Source: Acidobacteriota bacterium
Lineage (GTDB): Bacteria > Acidobacteriota > Terriglobia > Terriglobales > Acidobacteriaceae
Direction: 5' to 3'
Assembly: GCA_021792135.1 (NCBI GenBank)
Contig: JAJYVF010000009.1
Coordinates: 1 to 64,000, forward strand
DNA length: 64,000 nt
Positions 28,199-37,467 of the stretch are shown here, in pieces; position 1 is the stretch's first letter; the number at the start of each line of letters is the position of its first letter. A program made the translations under genes and the position numbers. The notes under the pieces were generated by a model that saw only the letters and a program-made list of their open reading frames with translations, had not been told where the DNA came from and made no database searches.

Positions 28199-28435
28199 AA
28201 ATCCGGCGCCGCCGCGTAAACCTCTTCCGCCAGTTTCATTGAGCGCGGCCAGACCCTGCGGTGGCGGAAATGGGGCAACTGAATACAGCCATTGCCCGTA
28301 CTCACAGGGAATACCGCAGGAGACCGAAGTCACCGCGGTCTGCACCGTCCCGCGCCCTCTGCCATCTGCCAACCGCTGATCGCTATGTGCTATCCGCTTC
28401 TCCCCGGTAGACTGAGACCAGCAACGGGAGGAAGC

Positions 28436-28813
28436 ATGGCGAAAATCACCCTGATGTTTGCGGTTCTTTTGATTGCCCTGGGACTCGTCGGCTATCTGGG
28501 CAGCGGCAGCCAGTACCCCACAGCGCTGATCCCGGCCTGGTTTGGCGTGGCGCTGGGCATCTTCGGATTCCTGGCCATCAGCCCCAGCGAGAGCCGCCGC
28601 AAGCTCTTCATGCACGTCAATGTCACCATCGGCCTGCTCGGCTTCATCGGTGGTTTGGTGGAGGCGATTCGCGGCGCAGGAAAGCCCGTGGCGGGCAATT
28701 TCCTCGTTTCGGCTGAAACCTCGAAGTCGCTGCTTGCCGCCCTGATGTTCATTTATGTCATCCTTTGTGTCCGCTCGTTCATCAACGCCAGAAGGACCAG
28801 AGCGGCCGCCTGA
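28436..28813 (+). CDS. Small membrane protein, hypothetical
   Basis: A 125-residue protein with about four hydrophobic helices (LMFAVLLIALGLVGYLG, LIPAWFGVALGIFGFLAI, VNVTIGLLGFIGGLV, LLAALMFIYVILCVRSF). GGGAGGAAG before the ATG at 28436 decides the start; a longer frame upstream lacks support. It lies 26 bp before the ABC exporter on the same strand and may be cotranscribed with it. It resembles small uncharacterised bacterial membrane proteins; no function can be given. Confidence 0.7.
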   Translation: MAKITLMFAVLLIALGLVGYLGSGSQYPTALIPAWFGVALGIFGFLAISPSESRRKLFMHVNVTIGLLGFIGGLVEAIRGAGKPVAGNFLVSAETSKSLLAALMFIYVILCVRSFINARRTRAAA

Positions 28814-28839
28814 GCCCTGCGCTCAGGCCATCGTTCCCT

Positions 28840-30717
28840 ATGCGATTCGGTTCGACCATCCCGATCAGCGCCGAGCGCAGCGGCCACCGCGGCGCGCGCG
28901 CTCGCGACGGTGCGGATCTTCCGAAGAAGAAGCCCAACATCCGCAAGGTAATGCCGGAGGTCTGGAAGCTGGTTCGCCCCCGCCGCTGGCTCCTGCTGCT
29001 CGGCCTCGTGCTGGTGGCCATCAACCGCGTGGCCGGCCTGGTGCTGCCCTACCTTTCCAAGCCCTTCGTCGACCTGGTGCTGAGGAAGCACCAGGGCACG
29101 CGCCTGATGCCGCTGGTGATTGCGGTCTTCAGCGCGACTCTGATTCAGGCCATCACTTCCTTTTCCAACACCCAGCTCCTCTCCAAGGCCGCGCAGCGCA
29201 TGATCGCGGAGCTGCGCCAGCAGGTGCAGCAGCACGTGGGCCGGCTCGCCGTCAGCTTCTACGATGCTAACCGCACGGGCGTGCTCGTCTCCCGCATCAT
29301 GAGCGACGTTGAGGGCGTCCGCAACCTGGTCGGCACCGGCCTGGTGGAGTTCGTCGGCGGCCTGATGACGGCGGGGATGGCCTTCATCTTCCTCCTGCAC
29401 CGCAGCCCGCGCATGACGCTGGTTATCTTCGCGGTCATCGGCACCTTCGTCCTGATCCTGCAGAAGGCCTTCAAGACCATCCGCCCCATTTTCCGCGAGC
29501 GGTCGAAGATTAACGCCGAAGTCACCGGCCGCCTCACGGAATCCCTCGGCGGGGTGCGCGTCGTCAAGGGCTATCACGCCGAAACCCGCGAGGCGAAGGT
29601 CTTCTCCGTCGGTGTGCTGCGGCTGCTGGACAACGTCATGAAGTCGCTGACCGCGACGAGTCTGCTCTCCATGGCGGCCACCACCGTCATCGGCATCATC
29701 GGCGGCCTGGTTATGCTGCTCGGAGGACACCTGGCGATGCACAATCGCATGGGCCCCGGCGACTACATCCAGTACACGATGTTCCTGGCGTTCATGATCG
29801 CTCCCGTCGTCCAGGTGGTGAGCATCGGCACGCAGCTCACCGAAGCCGTGGCCGGGCTTGACCGCACCATGGAAATCCTCTCCGAGAAAGACGAATTTGC
29901 CGATCCGGCGCGCGTGAATCGTCTGGACGAAATCATCGGCGAAGTGCGTTTCGAGGACGTGCGCTTCTCCTACGATCCCGAGAAGCCGGTTCTGCATGGC
30001 ATCTCCTTTGATGCCCAGCCCGGCACCGTTACCGCGCTGGTCGGCTCCTCAGGATCCGGCAAGTCAACCATCATCAGCCTGATCTGCGCCTTCCATAAAC
30101 CCGATTCCGGCCGCGTGCTCGTCGACGATGTCGACCTCTCCACCGTCCGGCTCGACAGCTATCGCAGCCAGCTGGGCGTCGTGCTGCAGGAGTCGTTCCT
30201 CTTCGACGGCACCATCCGTGAGAACATCCTCTTCTCGCACCCTGACGCCACCGAGGACGAATTCCTCTCCGCCTGCCGCATCGCCCGCGTCGACGAGTTC
30301 GCCGAGCGCTTTGCCGAGAGCTACGAAACCGTCGTCGGCGAGCGCGGCGTCAAGCTATCCGGCGGCCAGCGTCAGCGCCTCTCCATTGCCCGCGCCATCC
30401 TCGCCAGCCCGCGTATCCTCATCCTCGACGAGGCCACCTCCTCGCTCGACTCCGAATCCGAGGCCATGATCCAGCATGGCCTCAGCTATCTCATGCAGGG
30501 CCGCACGACCTTCGTCATCGCCCACCGGCTCTCCACCATCCGCCGCGCCGACCAGATCCTGGTCGTCGAAGGCGGCCTGATTGTGGAGCGCGGCAACCAC
30601 GCCAGCCTCTATGCCCTGGGCGGACGCTACTACGATCTCTACACGCGCCAGCACGGCCTTGAAGAGAATCTCTTCCTCGCTCCCGGCGAAGGCGACACCG
30701 TCGAGCAGGCGAAATAG
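28840..30717 (+). CDS. ABC exporter, fused permease-ATPase (MsbA-like)
   Basis: A 625-residue half-transporter. Six membrane helices (about 45-345) precede a nucleotide-binding domain with Walker A GSSGSGKST (about 403), the ABC signature KLSGGQRQRLSIARA, Walker B ILILDEATSSLD and the switch His in IAHRLSTI. It works as a dimer at the inner membrane and exports lipids, peptides or drugs; MsbA-type lipid flipping is plausible but not proven. The ATG at 28840 was chosen because an earlier in-frame start lies inside the upstream gene. The extreme N-terminus is basic and cytoplasmic. Confidence 0.9.
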   Translation: MRFGSTIPISAERSGHRGARARDGADLPKKKPNIRKVMPEVWKLVRPRRWLLLLGLVLVAINRVAGLVLPYLSKPFVDLVLRKHQGTRLMPLVIAVFSATLIQAITSFSNTQLLSKAAQRMIAELRQQVQQHVGRLAVSFYDANRTGVLVSRIMSDVEGVRNLVGTGLVEFVGGLMTAGMAFIFLLHRSPRMTLVIFAVIGTFVLILQKAFKTIRPIFRERSKINAEVTGRLTESLGGVRVVKGYHAETREAKVFSVGVLRLLDNVMKSLTATSLLSMAATTVIGIIGGLVMLLGGHLAMHNRMGPGDYIQYTMFLAFMIAPVVQVVSIGTQLTEAVAGLDRTMEILSEKDEFADPARVNRLDEIIGEVRFEDVRFSYDPEKPVLHGISFDAQPGTVTALVGSSGSGKSTIISLICAFHKPDSGRVLVDDVDLSTVRLDSYRSQLGVVLQESFLFDGTIRENILFSHPDATEDEFLSACRIARVDEFAERFAESYETVVGERGVKLSGGQRQRLSIARAILASPRILILDEATSSLDSESEAMIQHGLSYLMQGRTTFVIAHRLSTIRRADQILVVEGGLIVERGNHASLYALGGRYYDLYTRQHGLEENLFLAPGEGDTVEQAK

Positions 30718-30755
30718 ACAAATTTCGTCTACTATTGCCAGGCGGAGGGCAGGCA

Positions 30756-31259
30756 ATGCGCGCGGTCATTCTCATTCGCGTTCTGGTGGGCTGGGTCTTC
30801 GTCTCGGAAGGCATTCAGAAGTTCCTCTTTCCCGACACGCTCGGGGTCGGACGCTTCACCAAAATCGGCATCCCGCTCCCGCAGTTTTCCGCGCCCTTCG
30901 TGGGCTTTGTCGAGATCATCTGCGGAGTTCTTGTCATCCTGGGCCTCTTCACCCGCTTTGCCGCCATCCCGCTGCTCATCGTCATTTTCACCGCGATTGC
31001 GACCACGAAGATCCCCATGCTCGTGCATCAGGGCATCTGGCCCATGCTGCACGAATCCCGCGTGGACTTCAGCATGTTTCTGGGCCTGGCGTTTCTGCTC
31101 ATCGTGGGTGCAGGAGCGCTTTCCGTGGACGACACGCGCCGCCGCATCGGCGATTACCGCGTATCGCGCGCCCAGAAGCGCGCGGCGGCCGCTCAGAAGC
31201 CGGATTACACAACCGCCGGGCAGTCCAGGCCCGGCAGCGGCGGAGGAGTCGTCAGTTAA
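30756..31259 (+). CDS. DoxX family membrane protein
   Basis: A 167-residue protein with four hydrophobic helices and the DoxX pattern: an N-terminal RVLVGWVFVSEGIQKFLFP, a FAPFVG-type loop, and GVLVILGLFTRFAAIPLL. The C-terminal 40 residues are polar and basic (RRRIGDYRVSRAQKRAAA). DoxX-like proteins are linked to quinone or thiol redox functions in membranes, but the role here is unknown. GGAGGGCAGG before the ATG supports the start. It lies between the ABC exporter (38 bp upstream) and the ABM gene (9 bp downstream), so the three are likely cotranscribed. Confidence 0.85.
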   Translation: MRAVILIRVLVGWVFVSEGIQKFLFPDTLGVGRFTKIGIPLPQFSAPFVGFVEIICGVLVILGLFTRFAAIPLLIVIFTAIATTKIPMLVHQGIWPMLHESRVDFSMFLGLAFLLIVGAGALSVDDTRRRIGDYRVSRAQKRAAAAQKPDYTTAGQSRPGSGGGVVS

Positions 31260-31268
31260 AATCCTTCC

Positions 31269-31574
31269 ATGATCCTGGAAGCCGCAGTTCTGCAGGTGCG
31301 CACGGGCGAGGAGTCCGCGTTTGAAGAGGCGATGGTGAAGGCCGCGCCGGTGATCGCCCGTTCACCCGGCTACCGGCAACACGGTCTTCAACGTTGCATC
31401 GAGACCAAAGGCCGCTATCTCCTGCTGGTTCAATGGGAGAATCTGGAGGCCCACACCGTTGGCTTTCGCCAGTCGCCGGCCTTCGCCGAATGGCGCTCCA
31501 TCATCGGACCATATTTTGCATCCGCACCCAGCGTCGAGCATTACGAGGCCGTGCTCGAGTGGCCGCGCCCGTGA
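31269..31574 (+). CDS. Antibiotic biosynthesis monooxygenase (ABM) domain protein
   Basis: A 101-residue single-domain protein with the ferredoxin-like ABM fold: AAVLQVRTGEESAFEEAM, SPGYRQHGLQRC, YLLLVQWENLEAH and ALPAF-like positions around QSPAFAEWRSII. Such proteins act as small cofactor-free or haem-dependent oxygenases, or bind quinols. It starts 9 bp after the DoxX gene and is probably in the same operon. The substrate is unknown. Confidence 0.82.
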   Translation: MILEAAVLQVRTGEESAFEEAMVKAAPVIARSPGYRQHGLQRCIETKGRYLLLVQWENLEAHTVGFRQSPAFAEWRSIIGPYFASAPSVEHYEAVLEWPRP

Positions 31575-31620
31575 GAATTTTCGGGCAGCTCTCGCTGTCG
31601 ATCTCCACTCCGCCCGTACT

Positions 31621-33777
31621 CTACCTGGTCAGAGCCTGAAGCGTCGTATCAGCTCTCTGAAGGGCGTTCGTCAGCACGGTCATCTGCGCCTCGGCCCGGC
31701 TCAGATCCTTCGCGTCGATGGCCTCGTTGACCCCGGGGATGACCACCGCCGCATACCCGGTGTACTCGCCCGGCGCATAGGTGGTGTGCCTGAACCAGGG
31801 CCGGTCCGGCAAACCCTGCTGCGACAGAAAATCCCCCTCCACCGCGCGCAGCCCGTTGTTGAACGCCCCCAGGTCCGGCCCGGGATTCTCCTGCTTCCGC
31901 CTCACCTGCCCGGCCAGCTCCGTGAACTTCTTCGCCGCCGCCTGCGCTGCCGAGAAGTCGATCCCGCTCATCCCCGCATCCTGCGCCTTCTTCTGCGCCG
32001 CATCCAGATACGCCGTCAGTTCCTTGCCGCAGGTGACATATTCGTAGGGCAGCACATCGGCGCCGGCCATGTGCAGCACTTCCAGACCGAAGACCCGCGC
32101 CATCTCCTGCTCATACAGGAAGTGGGGGTCGGCATTCATCACGAACCACGCATAATTGTCGAAGACCGAGTGGTAGACGCCATAAGGGCCGTCGGAGCCG
32201 ATGTCGGTCGATGGCACGCCCAGGTGCTGGATGAACGGCGTATAGTCGGAGCCGCTTCCCAGGTCGCCGATCTTCACATCGTTGCCGATGGCTGCCGCAT
32301 TCGCAGGCGTATGTTCATCGATAAGGCCGCGGTTTCGGGCCTCTTCCTCGGCCTGAGCCTTCTTCCACTCTTCGTAAACCGTGCCACCCTTCGGGCTGGC
32401 AACCTCTTTGGTGATCTGCCGGATGAACTGCTTGAGTGAGGGCACCGCCGACGCCTCAAAGTTCGGCCCCGCAACGCCGACATCCGTATTGAAATAGGCC
32501 ACGGCATGCGCCAGCTCCGCAGCGTGGTCCTCGGCCCATTCCGTCGAGCCGATCAGCCCTTCCTCCTCCGCGTCCCAGCTGCAGAAGATCACCGTCCGCT
32601 TCGGTTTCCAGCCCTGTTTCAGCAGATCCCCGATCCCATGCAAGGCCTCCAGCATGGCGGCCGTGCCGCTGTTGGGATCGACGGCTCCGTACACCCAGGC
32701 ATCGCGATGGTTCCCGGCCACCACCCACTCGTTAGGGAACTCCGCCCCGGGAATCCGCCCGATCACATCCCAGATCGTGCGGTACTGATAATCCATCTTC
32801 AGCACCAGGTGCACCTTCACCCCGGGTCCAATGTGGTACGTGAAAGGCAGCGCGCCCTGCCATTTCCGCGGAGCGTCCGGTCCGCCCAGGGCTTCCAGAA
32901 TCGGCGAGGCGTCGTGATACGACAGTGGCTCGGAGGGAATCTTCGGCATATTCCCCGCCTGATCGGGACTCAGCCGCTGCGAGGCCGGCAGATCCGGCCG
33001 CGACGCTACCCCGGGCGTCAGCGCGTCTCCAGGGTACTTGAACAGGAACTGAACCGAGCCGCGCTGTACCGCCGTAGCCGGGCGCCATGGCCCGTGCGGA
33101 TACGCATCGCCGCGATAATACCCATCGTCCGCCGGGTCGGAGTAGATCAGCACCCCTGCCGCGCCCCGCTGCTGCGCGATGTAGACCTTCACCCCCCGGA
33201 AGTTTCCGCCATACCGGCACAGGACAATCTTCCCCCTGAAGTCGATGCCCATCTCTGCGAGCTGGTTGAAATCTTCCGGACGGCAGTAGTTAGCGTAGAC
33301 CACTTCGCCCGTCACATCCGCGGATGGCGACGAGCCGTTAAAGGCCGGCAGCACCCGCTTATCGTCCTGGTACGGATCGTTGCTGACATGCTCGGCGACC
33401 GGGCCGGCCATGATCAGCTTGCCGTTGCTGTCATACGCCCTGACGCTGACTTCCTTCGGCGTGTTCAGCCAGGCTTTGTAAGGGACGATCTCGGTATCGA
33501 GGCCGGCTTCTTTGAACTTCGACTCCACGTACCGAGCCGTCTTAAAGTCCTCCGGCGTGGCGGCGACGTGCGGCTCCGCCGTCAGCGTCTTCAGCTCCTC
33601 ACCGGCGAGCTGCGCGCTCGGCACGGCCAGAAAGGTCTGGTCCGTCTGCGCCTCTTCCGCGCGAAAGTCCTTAAACCCGAAGACATTCTCCGGCACCGTC
33701 GCGGTCTGCGCGGCGAGGAGGGGGATGGCCATCAGAAAAATAGATACGAAGAGGACAGGGCCGCGGGACGGCATCAA
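31621..33777 (-). CDS. Secreted M28 metallopeptidase, glutamate carboxypeptidase II-like
   Basis: A 718-residue protein with signal peptide (PVLFVSIFLMAIPLLAAQ). A protease-associated domain (about 150-250) is inserted before a Zn-dependent aminopeptidase domain. Two-zinc ligands are recognisable: His in GNHRDAWVYGAVDPNSG (about 356), Asp in the same block, Glu pair in SWDAEEEGLIGS, Asp in FNTDVG and His in GVYHSVFDNY. A C-terminal dimerisation domain follows, as in PSMA and transferrin-receptor relatives. It probably trims peptides in the periplasm or outside the cell. It lies on the minus strand directly downstream of mscL, 87 bp away. Confidence 0.9.
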   Translation of the reverse strand: MMPSRGPVLFVSIFLMAIPLLAAQTATVPENVFGFKDFRAEEAQTDQTFLAVPSAQLAGEELKTLTAEPHVAATPEDFKTARYVESKFKEAGLDTEIVPYKAWLNTPKEVSVRAYDSNGKLIMAGPVAEHVSNDPYQDDKRVLPAFNGSSPSADVTGEVVYANYCRPEDFNQLAEMGIDFRGKIVLCRYGGNFRGVKVYIAQQRGAAGVLIYSDPADDGYYRGDAYPHGPWRPATAVQRGSVQFLFKYPGDALTPGVASRPDLPASQRLSPDQAGNMPKIPSEPLSYHDASPILEALGGPDAPRKWQGALPFTYHIGPGVKVHLVLKMDYQYRTIWDVIGRIPGAEFPNEWVVAGNHRDAWVYGAVDPNSGTAAMLEALHGIGDLLKQGWKPKRTVIFCSWDAEEEGLIGSTEWAEDHAAELAHAVAYFNTDVGVAGPNFEASAVPSLKQFIRQITKEVASPKGGTVYEEWKKAQAEEEARNRGLIDEHTPANAAAIGNDVKIGDLGSGSDYTPFIQHLGVPSTDIGSDGPYGVYHSVFDNYAWFVMNADPHFLYEQEMARVFGLEVLHMAGADVLPYEYVTCGKELTAYLDAAQKKAQDAGMSGIDFSAAQAAAKKFTELAGQVRRKQENPGPDLGAFNNGLRAVEGDFLSQQGLPDRPWFRHTTYAPGEYTGYAAVVIPGVNEAIDAKDLSRAEAQMTVLTNALQRADTTLQALTR

Positions 33778-33864
33778 GAAGCTTCTCCCTGATCACGGAT
33801 TCGAGGAGGGAACATTCCACGCTCGCAGAAGACACAGGGTATCACCGGGCCCGGTTTCCGCGGC

Positions 33865-34287
33865 TCATTTTGCCGCTGCCGGGGCCGGTTCCACCGGCTG
33901 AGCGCAACGGGAGCAGCGCTTCGCCCCAAGCGGGATGTCCGACAGGCACTCGGGGCAGGGACGGGTGGTGGGCGGCGCCGCCTGCGAGGGCCGGAACTTC
34001 TTCAGCAGCGTATTGATAGGCAGCACAAAGAAGAAGTAGACCGTCGCCGCGATCAGCAGGAAGGAGATCAGGGCGTTCAGAAAATCCCCCAGCTGGAACT
34101 TGCCGCCGTGGATGGTGAACACCAGCGCTGAGAAGTCCGGTTTGTGCACGGTGGCCGCGATGAGCGGGTTGATCAGATCCTTGACCAGTGCGTTGACGAT
34201 GCCCGTGAAGGCGGCTCCGATGATCACCGCTACCGCCAGATCGATGACATTCCCGCGCAAAACGAAATCGCGAAAGCCTTTCAGCAT
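33865..34287 (-). CDS. mscL: Large-conductance mechanosensitive channel with zinc-ribbon tail
   Basis: A 140-residue channel that opens under membrane tension. The N-terminal MLKGFRDFVLRGNVIDLAVA and TM1 are canonical, with TM2 at about 70-92 (ALISFLLIAATVYFFFVLP). The cytoplasmic C-terminus, normally a helical bundle, continues into a zinc-ribbon motif with C111, C114, C125 and C128 (CPECLSDIPLGAKRCSRC), then an Ala/Pro end. That ribbon is unusual compared with E. coli MscL. The ATG at 34287 is supported by GGGGAGA upstream and a sigma70 promoter at 34321-34348. Confidence 0.92.
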   Translation of the reverse strand: MLKGFRDFVLRGNVIDLAVAVIIGAAFTGIVNALVKDLINPLIAATVHKPDFSALVFTIHGGKFQLGDFLNALISFLLIAATVYFFFVLPINTLLKKFRPSQAAPPTTRPCPECLSDIPLGAKRCSRCAQPVEPAPAAAK

Positions 34288-34320
34288 AAAGGGTCTCCCC
34301 AGGATTGGAATTGGACTCGA

Positions 34321-34348
34321 ATTATAGATGTCCCCGCTCCGGACGCAA
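34321..34348 (-). promoter_or_regulatory. Sigma70-type promoter of mscL
   Basis: On the minus strand, a perfect TATAAT (34321-34326) is preceded by TTGCGT (34343-34348) at 16-bp spacing. Transcription would start about 25 bases before the mscL ATG. It is one of the few clear consensus -10 boxes in this GC-rich window. Confidence 0.6.
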
Positions 34349-34535
34349 GCAGGATCTGACCCACGGCCGGCGGTTCTTCTGCGCAGAAACAAATCCGGTT
34401 CCCGCTTCCGGCGCAGCGACCATCACACATGGCCCCGGGTGCAGGGAGGTGCTATGGGCATCGCACACGAGCCGTTCCCGCGTGCGCCAGCTGCTCAGCA
34501 ACACCAGCCCGCTGGAGCTCTTCTCGAAATCATTC

Positions 34536-35507
34536 TCAGTTTTCCCGCGGCTTCTCGCTGCGGATCACCGTTCCCACTCGCGGGCCGTCTGCGGTATGCA
34601 GGCCCCATGCCATGCGCGGAGTGTTGTGCGCCAGCCCGTAGCGCCCGTCCGCCGCGAGCATAATGATCCCACCGTGCCCGCCCAGCCGTCGATTCAGATA
34701 GCCAATGGCATCGGGAGCCACCTGCTCCGGCGAGCGCCCGTTCTGCACCCGGTCCGCGGCCCACTTGCCCAGCACCAGCTTCATAATCGGCTCGCCCCAG
34801 CCGGTCAGCGAAACGGCCGCGGAGGCATTGTCGGCATAGCAGCCGCAGCCGATCAGCGAGGAGTCTCCCACTCGTCCCGGAGCCTTGTTGAGCGTGCCTC
34901 CCGTCGAGGTCGCCGCGGCGATCCGCCCCCGCGTGTCCAGAGCTACCGCCCCGACCGTGTCGTGAGAGGAGCGCCGCGGGTCGTATTCCTGGTCAATTTC
35001 GCCCGAGAAGCTGAGGTCCGGCCATCCTGCCTCGGCGCGCGCCTGAGCCTCGGCCAGCCGCTTCCGCTCCCGGTCGAGCACCAGCTCCTGGTTGTCGATC
35101 AGCCTGACCCCATGCTCCTCCGCAAAGCGCTCCGCCCCCTGTGCCACGAAGTAGCAGTGCGGGCTCTTCTCCAGCACCAGCCGCGCCGCCCGGATCGGGT
35201 TGCGGATCCGCTCCACGGCGGCCACTCCCCCGGCGCGCAGCGTTCCTCCATCCATGATGAGAGCATCCAGCTGCACTCGCCCGTCCCGGGTGAGAAAGCT
35301 CCCTCGCCCCGCATCGAACGCCGGATCGTCCTCGAGCACCGTCACTGCGGCCTCGATGGCATCGAGCGCCGAAGCGCCTCGCTCCAGCAGACGCCAGCCC
35401 TCCTGCAGGGCGTCGAAGACGCCCTGCTCGTGAGCTTCGAGCAGATCGGCGGGAATATCCCAGGCGCCGCCGTGTACCAGCAGAAGCGGAGATCGTTTCA
35501 TGGTCAT
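34536..35507 (-). CDS. Isoaspartyl peptidase / type III L-asparaginase
   Basis: A 323-residue Ntn hydrolase precursor that autocleaves to alpha and beta subunits. The nucleophile is T184 in SSHDTVGAVALD, followed by the family block TSTGGTLNKAPGRVGDSSLIGCG. The N-terminus SPLLLVHGGAWDIP matches plant-type/EcAIII enzymes, which hydrolyse beta-aspartyl dipeptides and asparagine. No signal peptide is seen, so it is probably cytoplasmic, in contrast to the Tat-exported relative at 13392. Two ATGs (35507 and 35501) are equally possible, without a strong ribosome binding site. Confidence 0.9.
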   Translation of the reverse strand: MTMKRSPLLLVHGGAWDIPADLLEAHEQGVFDALQEGWRLLERGASALDAIEAAVTVLEDDPAFDAGRGSFLTRDGRVQLDALIMDGGTLRAGGVAAVERIRNPIRAARLVLEKSPHCYFVAQGAERFAEEHGVRLIDNQELVLDRERKRLAEAQARAEAGWPDLSFSGEIDQEYDPRRSSHDTVGAVALDTRGRIAAATSTGGTLNKAPGRVGDSSLIGCGCYADNASAAVSLTGWGEPIMKLVLGKWAADRVQNGRSPEQVAPDAIGYLNRRLGGHGGIIMLAADGRYGLAHNTPRMAWGLHTADGPRVGTVIRSEKPREN

Positions 35508-35613
35508 GCGCAAGAACGGATTGTATCTCCTTAACCGCCCCCGTCCCGGCAGCAGAAGAGTCGCCGGGGCGGGCCTCACGCCAGCGCCTCCTTTGCCGAT
35601 AACAGGGTCAGCA

Positions 35614-36111
35614 ATGGATCAGCAGCTGCAGCCCCGCGAGCGGCGGCAGGCGCCCCGCTACAGTTGCGCCGGCCAGGCGGAGATCGTGGTTCCGGGCCGC
35701 GGCCTGCGGTATCCGGGCCGCATCGCCAACCTCAGCGCCGCCGGCTGTCTGATTGAAACCGGCTGCTGCCTCGAACGCGGCACCTCGGTGGAAATCTGGA
35801 TGAATGCGGAGGGCCTCCCGCTGCGTCTTGCCGCCAACCTGATGGTGCGGCGCGGAGGTAGTGCGGGCTTTCGCTTCACGAACGTCAGCCCCCGCCAGCT
35901 CCACCAGATTCGAAGTCTCATCGCCGAGCTGGCTCAGCCCCAGCCGTCCCTGCCGGAAACTCCGGCCCTCGCTGCGCCTGCGGCTGCATCCGAAATTCCC
36001 TCCCCACCCGCGCGTCTCTCCTCTGTGCGGCGCCCATCCATTCCGAACCTCCGCGACTCCGGCTGGCTTGCTGCCTGGCTCCGCAAGCTCATTTCGCGAA
36101 TCCCGTGTTGA
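35614..36111 (+). CDS. PilZ domain protein
   Basis: A 165-residue protein whose N-terminal half is a PilZ domain: RERRQAPRYSC supplies the RxxxR c-di-GMP motif, and NLSAAGCLIE the N-x-S-x-x-G motif. The second half is an Ala/Pro/Ser-rich linker with a short amphipathic C-terminus (WLAAWLRKLISR) that could contact a membrane. It probably senses cyclic di-GMP; the partner is unknown. The ATG at 35614 is chosen because upstream in-frame codons have no homology. It overlaps the convergent SDR gene by 23 bp. Confidence 0.82.
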   Translation: MDQQLQPRERRQAPRYSCAGQAEIVVPGRGLRYPGRIANLSAAGCLIETGCCLERGTSVEIWMNAEGLPLRLAANLMVRRGGSAGFRFTNVSPRQLHQIRSLIAELAQPQPSLPETPALAAPAAASEIPSPPARLSSVRRPSIPNLRDSGWLAAWLRKLISRIPC

Positions 36112-36844
36112 CGGCCGTCAGACCTCCATCGACCGTCAGGATGCTTCCCGTGATGAAGGATGCCTCGTCGGACGCGAGAAAGACCGCGGCGCTCGCAATG
36201 TCTTCCGGGCGTCCCAGCCTCCCCATCGGGTAGAGCGCCGAAAGCCGCTGCTCCAGCCCGGGGTCCTCCGCGAACCGCGTCTTCCACCGGTCGGTGACGA
36301 TCGTGCCCGGGCAGATGCAGTTGATTCGGATCCCCCGCGGGGAAAACTCCCCTGCCATGGAGCGCGACAGTCCCAGGATTGCGGCCTTCACCCCGCTGTA
36401 CAGATGCTCTTTGCCAAATCCCATCAGGGCGTTCACCGAGGAAATGTTCACGACGTTCGCCCCGGAACGCCGCATCAGTGGCAGCGCCGCTCGCATGCAG
36501 AGCCAGTAGCTCTTCAGCCCCACGTCCAGCATCTTCTCCCAGCGGTTCGAGCACACCTCCTCCTCGTTCGGCACCACGTTGTTGACCAGGATGTCCAGCC
36601 CGCCCCATGTCTTCTCCATGGATGCCATCAGGGCGTCCACATCGCCCTCCGCGGCCGCGTCTCCGCGGACGAACGTCGCCCTGCCTCCTTCCGCCTCAAT
36701 CTTGGAGGCAAGCGCTTCGCCCGCTGCCGCATCGATGTCGTTGATGACCACCTGCGCTCCCTCCTCTGCGAAGCGGATCGCGATGGCGCGTCCGATGCCG
36801 TTTCCGGCGCCGGTAATCACAGCAACTTTGTCCCTGAGCCGCAT
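36089..36844 (-). CDS. Short-chain dehydrogenase/reductase
   Basis: A 251-residue classical SDR oxidoreductase. It has the Rossmann motif TGAGNGIG, DIDAAAG-type cofactor contacts, the NN motif (ILVNNVVP in place of NNAG), serine in NISSVNAL, and the catalytic pair Y-x-x-x-K in LYSGVKAA. The C-terminal FITGSILTVDGG is typical. Substrate is unknown. GAGGAG precedes the ATG. It converges with the PilZ gene. Confidence 0.88.
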   Translation of the reverse strand: MRLRDKVAVITGAGNGIGRAIAIRFAEEGAQVVINDIDAAAGEALASKIEAEGGRATFVRGDAAAEGDVDALMASMEKTWGGLDILVNNVVPNEEEVCSNRWEKMLDVGLKSYWLCMRAALPLMRRSGANVVNISSVNALMGFGKEHLYSGVKAAILGLSRSMAGEFSPRGIRINCICPGTIVTDRWKTRFAEDPGLEQRLSALYPMGRLGRPEDIASAAVFLASDEASFITGSILTVDGGLTAVNTGFAK

Positions 36845-37029
36845 GCAATGCTCCTCGGTAAGATTCGGTTCATCCTATTATCGGCTGGCGCGGAAAAGCA
36901 GAGCGCCTGCAGGGAAGCAGCGAATCGTTCATCGGGAAATCCGCGCCCGGTCATGCGCGGAGGATCCGAACATGCCGGGCCGGCCGCGAGCCACGCACCT
37001 CAGGCCGGACCGGGAATCAGCCCGTTGTC

Positions 37030-37467
37030 TTACGGAACACGGACTTCGAAGCTGTTCGAGGGACTGCTCTCCATACCGTAACTGTCCACGCTTCTTACCA
37101 CATACTGATAACCTGAGCCGCTCTCCACCGTGGTGTCGGTGAAGCTGGCCTCGGTCACCAGGCTATTGGCGTTCAGCTGCTGATACGCAGACGCTGCTGC
37201 CGGCGCGCGATAGATGTTATAGCCCGCAATCGGGTCGGAGGGACTGTCGGGGATATCCCAGTGAAGGTTCACCGCATAGCTGGTCTGTGGCGTGGCCGAA
37301 GGTGAATTTGAGGCACTGGACGCCGCGTTGCCCGGACCAGCGCCAATGGCTCCGCAGCCCGCCAGCAACGCGGGCAGCAGACACCACGCCCATGCGACAG
37401 CAGCTTCGCGTCCACGCGGTCTGCGCAGCCGCCAGGCGGACGCCCGGAGCGATGAGTCCCGCATCAT
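37030..37467 (-). CDS. Fibronectin type III domain lipoprotein
   Basis: A small secreted lipoprotein of about 145 residues. A basic N-terminus and hydrophobic core end in lipobox LLAGC, then a Ser/Asn/Ala linker, and a single FN3-like beta-sandwich (NLHWDIPDSPSDPIAGYNIY to SPSNSFEVRVP). The exact start is uncertain: ATGs at 37467 and 37551 are both in frame, and I prefer the one just before the basic n-region. FN3 modules are common in secreted polysaccharide-active or adhesion proteins; no catalytic site is present. Confidence 0.65.
   Translation of the reverse strand: MMRDSSLRASAWRLRRPRGREAAVAWAWCLLPALLAGCGAIGAGPGNAASSASNSPSATPQTSYAVNLHWDIPDSPSDPIAGYNIYRAPAAASAYQQLNANSLVTEASFTDTTVESGSGYQYVVRSVDSYGMESSPSNSFEVRVP

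Noticed and set aside
28199-28435. Small gene between the PfkB kinase and the membrane protein
   Set aside because: Short frames on both strands have no ribosome binding site or homology; the longer plus-strand frame is only an upstream extension of the gene at 28436.
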